NCBI GenBank assembly: GCA_904501845.1
Contig: CAJGCH010000073.1
Span: 1-11,558 of the forward strand
DNA length: 11,558 nucleotides
Reading direction: 5' to 3'
DNA from: an uncultured Bacillaceae bacterium
GTDB lineage: Bacteria; Bacillota; Bacilli; Bacillales; Pradoshiaceae
Shown one piece after another: positions 6,966-11,558 of this stretch (positions within the stretch are counted from its first letter, which is position 1; every line of letters begins with the position of its first letter). The translations under genes and the position numbers were made by a program. The notes under the pieces were generated by a model that was not told the origin of the DNA, did not search any database, and worked only from the letters and a program-made list of their open reading frames with translations.

Positions 6966-7486
6966 CGCTCTTCTCCTGCCTCTTGAATGTATTCATTGAT
7001 CAATTTTTCCTGGTCTTTTGCACTAAGTTCTTTTTCAATCACTTTAGACGCAATTAGGACAGACAAGGATGCAACTTGTTCACGAAGGGCAGCAACGGCT
7101 TTTTCTTTTTGCTGTTCGATTTCGCGGGTAGCTGATTCTTTCACGCGTTCAGCTTCCTGGCGTGCCAGTGCAATGATTTCTTCACGCTGAGTTTCGCCAT
7201 GCTTCTTAGCCTCTTCAATAAGAGCTAATGATTCCTGACGTGCTTCCTTCAGCATTGTACGTTGTTCTTCAAGCAGGGCAGCGGCTTCTGCGCGGCTTTT
7301 CTCTGCAGATTCGATTTCGTTCGCAACATGAGATTCACGTTCTTTCATGATTCCCATAAGCGGACCAAAAGCAAATTTCTTCAGTAAAAGCATCAAGACG
7401 ATGAATGCCACCAATTGGAAGATGATGTCACCCGTATTCAATCCAGCGTGCGCTGTTGCTCCGAGTACCAAATTATTAAATAACAC
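6962..7486 (-). CDS. atpF: F1Fo ATP synthase b subunit (peripheral stalk)
   Basis: A 174-residue protein from a GTG start. It has one N-terminal membrane segment (about residues 20-40), then KKFAFGPLMGIMKERESHV and a long charged coiled coil, ending ASLSVLIASKVIEKEL and QEKLINEYIQEAGEER, all typical of Bacillus b subunits. The frame extends to an ATG at 7522 (186 residues). The GTG at 7486 is preferred because AAGGGAGTGA lies about 10 nt upstream, while the ATG has only a weak AGGCGG. The extra 12 residues (MHVKTSEGSEIG) are also polar and unlike family N-termini. The stop overlaps the atpH start by 4 bp. The gap to atpE (133 bp) is the longest in the operon and holds a hairpin. Confidence 0.93.
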   Translation of the reverse strand: MLFNNLVLGATAHAGLNTGDIIFQLVAFIVLMLLLKKFAFGPLMGIMKERESHVANEIESAEKSRAEAAALLEEQRTMLKEARQESLALIEEAKKHGETQREEIIALARQEAERVKESATREIEQQKEKAVAALREQVASLSVLIASKVIEKELSAKDQEKLINEYIQEAGEER

Positions 7487-7572
7487 CCCTATTTCACTCC
7501 CTTCAGAAGTCTTTACATGCATTATAATCGAGCCGCCTGTAGCAAACGGCTAATATTCAAAGTCATAAAGGA

Positions 7573-7607
7573 ATGGCGAAGATACCTGATTTAAGATTCT
7601 CCGCCAT
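7573..7607 (-). promoter_or_regulatory. Hairpin in the atpE-atpF intercistronic region
   Basis: On the minus-strand transcript, ATGGCGGAGA (7607-7598) can pair with TCTTCGCCAT (7582-7573): a 10-bp stem with one G-U pair and a 15-nt loop, beginning 12 nt after the atpE stop. No U-run follows, so it is not a standard terminator. A role in stabilising or processing the atpE message, which must be translated to about ten copies per complex, is inference. Confidence 0.5.
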
Positions 7608-7619
7608 CAAAATTGTCAA

Positions 7620-7838
7620 TTATCTGTTCAATACCATGAACGCGATAACAACCGCGATGATCGGAATCGCCTCAACTAGTGCTACCCCGATGAACATTGT
7701 TGTTTGAAGCATTCCACGCGCTTCAGGTTGACGTGCGATACCCTCTACTGTACGAGATACGATCATACCATTACCAATACCTGCTCCAAGAGCGGCTAAA
7801 CCGATTGCGATTGCTGCTGCGATAACTCCCAAACTCAT
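7620..7838 (-). CDS. atpE: F1Fo ATP synthase c subunit (proteolipid)
   Basis: A complete 72-residue hairpin protein of two membrane helices. Many copies form the c-ring that carries protons across the membrane. The ion-binding carboxylate is E56 in GVALVEAIPI. The polar loop SRTVEGIARQPEA (28-40) contacts gamma and epsilon. Helix 1 has a small-residue run, IGLAALGAGIGNG (12-24), that packs the ring. It lacks the sodium-type ligand pattern (N23 in place of Gln, Ala after E56), so it is probably proton-coupled. AAAGGAGG before the ATG is among the best ribosome binding sites in the window, as expected for a subunit needed in excess. It lies 54 bp after atpB. Confidence 0.98.
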   Translation of the reverse strand: MSLGVIAAAIAIGLAALGAGIGNGMIVSRTVEGIARQPEARGMLQTTMFIGVALVEAIPIIAVVIAFMVLNR

Positions 7839-7892
7839 TATGAAGTTCCTCCTTTAAATTGTATAACTAGTATTTTGGATTTTTTTATATTA

Positions 7893-8603
7893 TTAATGGT
7901 CTTCGCTGACTTTGTGAGCCATGTAAACCATCGTTAACATCGTAAAGATAAACGCCTGGATTGCTCCAATGAAAATACTGAATGCCTGCCAAACCATTGT
8001 TGGCGCAAAAGCAACAATGTGTCCCCAGAAGCCTGTTGCCAGTGAGCCTGCCAAAAGACTGAGCAAGATCTCACCCGCATAAATATTACCGAATAGACGC
8101 AAGCCCAGTGTAAGGGTGTTCGCAAACTCTTCAATAATCTTTAAGGGAAATAAGAAAGGCATTGGTGCCACAAAGTTTTTGCTGTAACCTTTAAGTCCGC
8201 GCATCTTGATGCCGTAGAAGTTGGTTAACACGACAATCATGACAGCGAGCGTAAGGGCAATAACTGGATCAGCTGTCGGTGATTTCCACCACAGATCTCC
8301 ATTATAGGTAACTGAGAACGGCAAGCCGAGCATATTCGATACGAATATGTACATGATTAAGGTCGTCCCAAGGATTAGGAAACGTCCGCCTGTGTTCCAG
8401 TCCATGTTGCTGTTGATGATATTTCTTACGAAGTCGATTACCCATTCCATGAAGTTCTGCATACCGGTAGGCTTCACTGCTAATTTCCGGGTGGACAGGA
8501 CAGCAATGAGAAAGACAATGACACTCGCTACCGTGATCATCAGAACGTTACCTAGGTTGAAGGTAAGACCAAAAAGTTCTAGTGTTGGTGCTCCATGATT
8601 CAA
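7893..8603 (-). CDS. atpB: F1Fo ATP synthase a subunit
   Basis: A complete 236-residue membrane protein. Subunit a forms the two proton half-channels beside the c-ring. The essential arginine is R169 in TLTLGLRLFGNIYAGEIL. Other family marks are FMEWVIDFVRNII (51-63), the membrane segment near 76-96 and the C-terminal QAFIFTMLTMVYMAHKVSEDH. The start is TTG (8603-8601), supported by GAGGTGA seven bases upstream and by MNHG, which matches Bacillus a subunits. No ATG lies nearby in frame. The residue eight after R169 is Gly (G177), whereas alkaliphilic B. pseudofirmus OF4 has Lys. It lies just after atpI (7-bp gap). Confidence 0.98.
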   Translation of the reverse strand: MNHGAPTLELFGLTFNLGNVLMITVASVIVFLIAVLSTRKLAVKPTGMQNFMEWVIDFVRNIINSNMDWNTGGRFLILGTTLIMYIFVSNMLGLPFSVTYNGDLWWKSPTADPVIALTLAVMIVVLTNFYGIKMRGLKGYSKNFVAPMPFLFPLKIIEEFANTLTLGLRLFGNIYAGEILLSLLAGSLATGFWGHIVAFAPTMVWQAFSIFIGAIQAFIFTMLTMVYMAHKVSEDH

Positions 8604-8610
8604 TCTATAT

Positions 8611-8991
8611 TCACCTCTTTTCCCCCCGCCAAGTGTTATGGATTAGTAAATCTATCATAACGACAAGATAACCTGCCATTAATCCCAATATCACAAAATA
8701 AATATTGAATAGTTCCGGAAACTCCATTGCGATAGCGACTGCCAGTACAGCGGCTGCCATCCTTGATATCGTTCCGATTGACTTCAGGCCTCTCCCTTGA
8801 AGAATAGCTTCACCCAATTGATTGGTCTTTCTTGAAAGCAGCCAAATATTATAAATGCCAATGATGCTGCCGAGGATTAGTCCTAGGCTTTCCGCCTTAT
8901 ACGGCGTGAATCCCCATATGATGCAATAAATGGAAAGAAGGGTGAGCGTATGCTTTAAATATCTTTTAAATACAAGGTGGATTTCTAGCAT
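8611..8991 (-). CDS. atpI: ATP synthase accessory membrane protein AtpI
   Basis: A 126-residue protein with four hydrophobic segments, at about residues 14-29, 34-52, 78-93 and 96-117, and a basic C-terminus (WRGEKR). AtpI is a poorly conserved product of the first part of atp operons. It is thought to help assemble the c-ring and, in alkaliphilic Bacillus, to act with AtpZ. The identity rests on topology, size and position between atpZ and atpB. The ATG overlaps the atpZ stop by one base (TGATG), with GGAG eight bases upstream. It is not a structural part of the finished enzyme. Confidence 0.88.
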   Translation of the reverse strand: MLEIHLVFKRYLKHTLTLLSIYCIIWGFTPYKAESLGLILGSIIGIYNIWLLSRKTNQLGEAILQGRGLKSIGTISRMAAAVLAVAIAMEFPELFNIYFVILGLMAGYLVVMIDLLIHNTWRGEKR

Positions 8992-9218
8992 CAGGATTCT
9001 CCATCAATATAGTAGTTGATTGTACGAACAGCCGCAAAAATGCCCGCTGCCAGTCCAACCAGGAGACAAAGGATTAAAAAAAGAGGTTCCATTTGATAAC
9101 GTTCATCAAGCCATCTACCACCAAAAATCCCTATCAGCACTGGGCCTGTCAATTGTGACAGCACCGCAGAATACAAACCCATCGCACCTAATCCGCGACG
9201 ATCCTTCTTCTTCTGCAT
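8991..9218 (-). CDS. atpZ: AtpZ/AtpI-family small membrane protein, first gene of the atp operon
   Basis: A 75-residue protein with a basic N-terminus (MQKKKDRRG) and two membrane segments, at about residues 14-34 and 45-65. It includes the family-like stretch LIGIFGGRWLDERY. AtpZ is a small membrane protein found before atpI in Bacillus atp operons and linked to ATP synthase assembly or c-ring stability. The frame extends to a TTG at 9230. The ATG at 9218 is preferred because GGGAG lies five bases before it, while the TTG has no ribosome binding site. It overlaps atpI by one base. Confidence 0.87.
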   Translation of the reverse strand: MQKKKDRRGLGAMGLYSAVLSQLTGPVLIGIFGGRWLDERYQMEPLFLILCLLVGLAAGIFAAVRTINYYIDGES

Positions 9219-9324
9219 CCAATCTCCCAAGGGCGTATGTATTTAGAGTAAATCTAGCCTGACATTCGTAAAATAGCCATACGGAGAAGTCAATTTGAAA
9301 ACCCTACCAATTATGCCCCATGTT

Positions 9325-9353
9325 AGAATACAATAGGGATATATTATTGTCAA
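9325..9353 (-). promoter_or_regulatory. Predicted sigma-A promoter of the atp operon
   Basis: A perfect TTGACA (9353-9348), a 17-bp spacer and TATTCT (9330-9325, 4 of 6). The start would be near 9318, giving a leader of about 100 nt before atpZ. A weaker second pair, TTGACT (9293-9288) with TACGAA (9270-9265) at 17 bp, lies downstream. The rest of 9219-9426 holds no gene, and I see no convincing terminator for the protease gene in it. Confidence 0.6.
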
Positions 9354-9426
9354 TTGTGACGAAAATAAAACTCTTTCCCACAACTTGAAGAAAATAACAA
9401 AGTATTGCTTTTAATTGACATACATT

Positions 9427-11558
9427 CTATTTTACATCATCCCCAATATAAATGGGGACTTTCATTATCAATTCCTTGTCACCTTTTTTCAATTTCGTCA
9501 CAAATTCGTAAAAATTTGACGGAAAATCCTTGGTTAAATTAATTTTTCGCTTGAAAAGCCCCTTCTTCACCTCTTTATACAGCCCTATTTGATCCATAAA
9601 AATCAAGGAATCGTATTCATACAAGGAATATTCCACTTCATCTGCACCAAATGGCAAATAAATAGCCACCTCAATTGTCCTCGAGTCTTCTTTATACTCT
9701 GCCTCAAGACCCCTGCCAATCGGGTAATCAGGCTCCTTCATCGCGAACAAATAGGGAATGCGCAGCTCTTCTCCATCCTCATATATCTTTAAGTATCCAT
9801 CTTTTAGGGCTACCTTATCCATCCAATCGTCAAGTTCAATAGTAAAATCGGCAATTTTTCTCTCCCCTGGCCCTAAGGAGAATAGGTGAGGGACCCGCCA
9901 GGATATGAAGCGTTCCTTCCGCGGGACTTGAAAAGCATACCGCTTCCTCCGATTGCTCTTATTATGGATAATGACGGATTTCGTTTGTGCTGCGCCATTT
10001 TTCATTAATCCAAACGTGAGCGAGGAGGGAGATAGAAGCGTTTCTTCTTTGACAGCCTTCTCGGGGTTTACTCTTCCAGCCCCCTGCTCAAACGGATGAA
10101 GCCGTTTAAGGGGATTGGCTGTTGTCATTAAGGCAGATTTTATTTCTTGCGGCGTCCAATCCGGATGCGCCTCCTTCATCAGCGCGCATACCCCGGCGAC
10201 AAAAGGAGCTGCCATACTAGTCCCCTGCAAGGGAAGATACTTCCCGCCAGGAACCGTGCTGTCGATTTGAACTCCTGGCGCAATGACATCTGGTTTAATG
10301 CCGAAATTATCAATTACCGGCCCCCTTGAACTAAACGGGGCAAGCTTTTTCGCTTCCACTCGCTCATTCGTCTTAATCGCCGCCAGCCCATCGGCTTGTA
10401 AAGCCTCACGGATTCTCTCTCCATCCCTTTTCGTCATGGTCGCGACCGGTATCTTTGCCGTCATGCCAATCGAAGCGTTCAATTCTCCTTCTTCATTATT
10501 AAAAATCAACACCCCTGCTGCTTGCGATTGTATCGCGCTCTTTACCTTTTCCTTGAAGGTGATTTCTCCCCTTTGCAGGAGGACAATCTTGCCATTCAGT
10601 TTCTCCTTATGGAGCCCCTTGCCTCTGGCGCCATCGACAATGCGCATCGAATGCTGAAATTCCCATGGAGCCGAACCAGCAACCGGTGAAATCTTCATGT
10701 CCTTCCCTTTGCCAAGGCTGATTGTTTTTGTGCGCGCAGCCTCTGAGCTTGCCCCGACACTGATAGCGCGGCTGCTCGTACCTGGCGAGCCGATTGTCCA
10801 GGCATCAGGACCATCATTTCCGTTTGCGACGACAGCCACTACTCCTTTTTTCACAGCCTCATCAAGGGCCACCGATGTCGGGAGGTCCGGCCCATTCACC
10901 GTGTCCCCAAGCGAAAGATTAATAATATCCATCCCATCCTTCACCGCCCGTTCAATCGCGGCAATAACTTGGTCGGTAGTCCCCCTTCCCCCTGGGCCAA
11001 GCGCACGGTAAGCATATAAATCAGCATCAGGAGCGATACCTTTCATGCGCCCGTCCGCGGCAATAATCCCGGATACATGTGTTCCATGAATCGTTGCCTG
11101 CTTTGAATTGCCCAAGGTTTCCATCGGATCCTCATCCTGGTCGACAACATCATATCCTCCCTTATAATTCTTCTTCAGGTCCGGGTGATTATAATCCACA
11201 CCTGTATCGATGACCCCTACCTTCACCCCCTTGCCCGTAAAGGCTTGAGCGAGAAATGGCGATTTTCGGTTGGCGGAATCCAGAGGGGTTTCATGAATCG
11301 TTGTCTGAATGGTCTCGCTGCGGTGAATGGACCACACCTCTTCCTCCTGCTCAAGTTCACCGATAAGAGGGACCGATATATTAGCGGAAAAACCGCGGAG
11401 AACGGTTGAGAACTGATAGCGCGGGATGAGAGACGGGTATTTGTGGGTAAGCGACTGAATGGCTTGCTCAATCGGCATTCCTCCCTTCGTCTCTATAATA
11501 ATTGTCTCCATTTCATTTGTGCTAGCGGAAGCATGAATAGCCTGGGTTGAAACAAAGA
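9427..11558 (-). CDS. Secreted Vpr-like subtilisin-family (S8) serine protease with PA domain; 5' end beyond right edge
   Basis: An extracellular endopeptidase of the subtilase family. The first in-frame ATG in the window is at 11511 (694 residues), but the frame stays open to the edge. The 15 codons before it read FVSTQAIHASASTNE, which looks like the end of a signal peptide with an AxA-type cleavage site (ASA before STNE). The gene therefore probably starts outside the window and 11511 is an internal Met. Numbered from that Met: inhibitor I9-like prodomain at about 1-75; catalytic Asp D102 (VIDTGVDYNHPDL), His H142 (HGTHVSG), oxyanion Asn N232 and Ser S432 (GTSMAAP). A PA-type insertion lies between N232 and S432 (about 270-390), and a beta-rich C-terminal extension of about 200 residues follows. 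This layout matches Vpr of Bacillus. The stop is 208 bp before atpZ on the same strand. Confidence 0.94.
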   Translation of the reverse strand, partial: FVSTQAIHASASTNEMETIIIETKGGMPIEQAIQSLTHKYPSLIPRYQFSTVLRGFSANISVPLIGELEQEEEVWSIHRSETIQTTIHETPLDSANRKSPFLAQAFTGKGVKVGVIDTGVDYNHPDLKKNYKGGYDVVDQDEDPMETLGNSKQATIHGTHVSGIIAADGRMKGIAPDADLYAYRALGPGGRGTTDQVIAAIERAVKDGMDIINLSLGDTVNGPDLPTSVALDEAVKKGVVAVVANGNDGPDAWTIGSPGTSSRAISVGASSEAARTKTISLGKGKDMKISPVAGSAPWEFQHSMRIVDGARGKGLHKEKLNGKIVLLQRGEITFKEKVKSAIQSQAAGVLIFNNEEGELNASIGMTAKIPVATMTKRDGERIREALQADGLAAIKTNERVEAKKLAPFSSRGPVIDNFGIKPDVIAPGVQIDSTVPGGKYLPLQGTSMAAPFVAGVCALMKEAHPDWTPQEIKSALMTTANPLKRLHPFEQGAGRVNPEKAVKEETLLSPSSLTFGLMKNGAAQTKSVIIHNKSNRRKRYAFQVPRKERFISWRVPHLFSLGPGERKIADFTIELDDWMDKVALKDGYLKIYEDGEELRIPYLFAMKEPDYPIGRGLEAEYKEDSRTIEVAIYLPFGADEVEYSLYEYDSLIFMDQIGLYKEVKKGLFKRKINLTKDFPSNFYEFVTKLKKGDKELIMKVPIYIGDDVK

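Noticed and set aside
7531..7551. Inverted repeat AGCCG/CGGCT upstream of atpF
   Set aside because: The stem is only 5 bp with an 11-nt loop, within chance expectation, and there is no adjacent U-run.
9348..9364. Rex-type redox operator near the atp -35 box (TTGTCAATTGTGAC)
   Set aside because: Rex sites are TTGTGA and TCACAA inverted around a spacer. Here only one proper half-site is present and the second half is missing.

Overview
This window is a chromosomal segment of a low-to-moderate GC, Gram-positive Bacillaceae-type bacterium. Every convincing gene lies on the minus strand, so the transcription order is right to left. The evidence for Bacillaceae is the F1Fo ATP synthase gene order atpZ-atpI-atpB-E-F-H-A-G-D-C, Bacillus-type protein sequences (for example an AtpB beginning MNHG and an epsilon subunit ending in an IDxxRA/LKRALNRLDIA helix), strong AGGAGG Shine-Dalgarno sequences, and a nuo operon placed directly after atp. 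That last arrangement occurs in a subset of Bacillaceae but not in B. subtilis, which lacks nuo.

Layout, right to left: (1) 11558-9427, a secreted Vpr-like subtilase with an inhibitor I9-type prodomain, a PA insertion and a C-terminal extension. Its signal peptide runs off the right edge. (2) 9426-9219, a non-coding gap with a good sigma-A promoter for the atp operon. (3) 9218-2082, ten tightly packed ATP synthase genes: two assembly/accessory membrane proteins (AtpZ, AtpI), the Fo part (a, c, b) and the F1 part (delta, alpha, gamma, beta, epsilon). (4) 2073-2028, a rho-independent terminator. (5) About 1990-1796, an array of ten short repeats with a period of first 21 and then 20 bp. (6) About 1795-1421, non-coding with no recognisable content. 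(7) 1420-1378, a sigma-A promoter overlapped by a full match to a CcpA cre site. (8) 1320-1, nuoA, nuoB and the start of nuoC, the first genes of a complex I operon that continues past the left edge. The visible part of NuoC is a long basic Ala/Lys-rich N-terminal extension made of three 32-33-residue repeats.

Complex I would build the ion gradient and the ATP synthase would spend it. The two operons have separate promoters and are separated by a terminator. Catabolite control is predicted only for nuo. The Fo residues look like those of a proton-coupled, neutralophile-type enzyme.

I do not see a new multi-gene system here. The items most worth a second look are the phased intergenic repeat array, the cre site on the nuo promoter, the repetitive NuoC extension and a hairpin between atpE and atpF. 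Three gene starts are given here as different from the longest open frame (atpZ, atpF, atpA) because of ribosome binding site placement.
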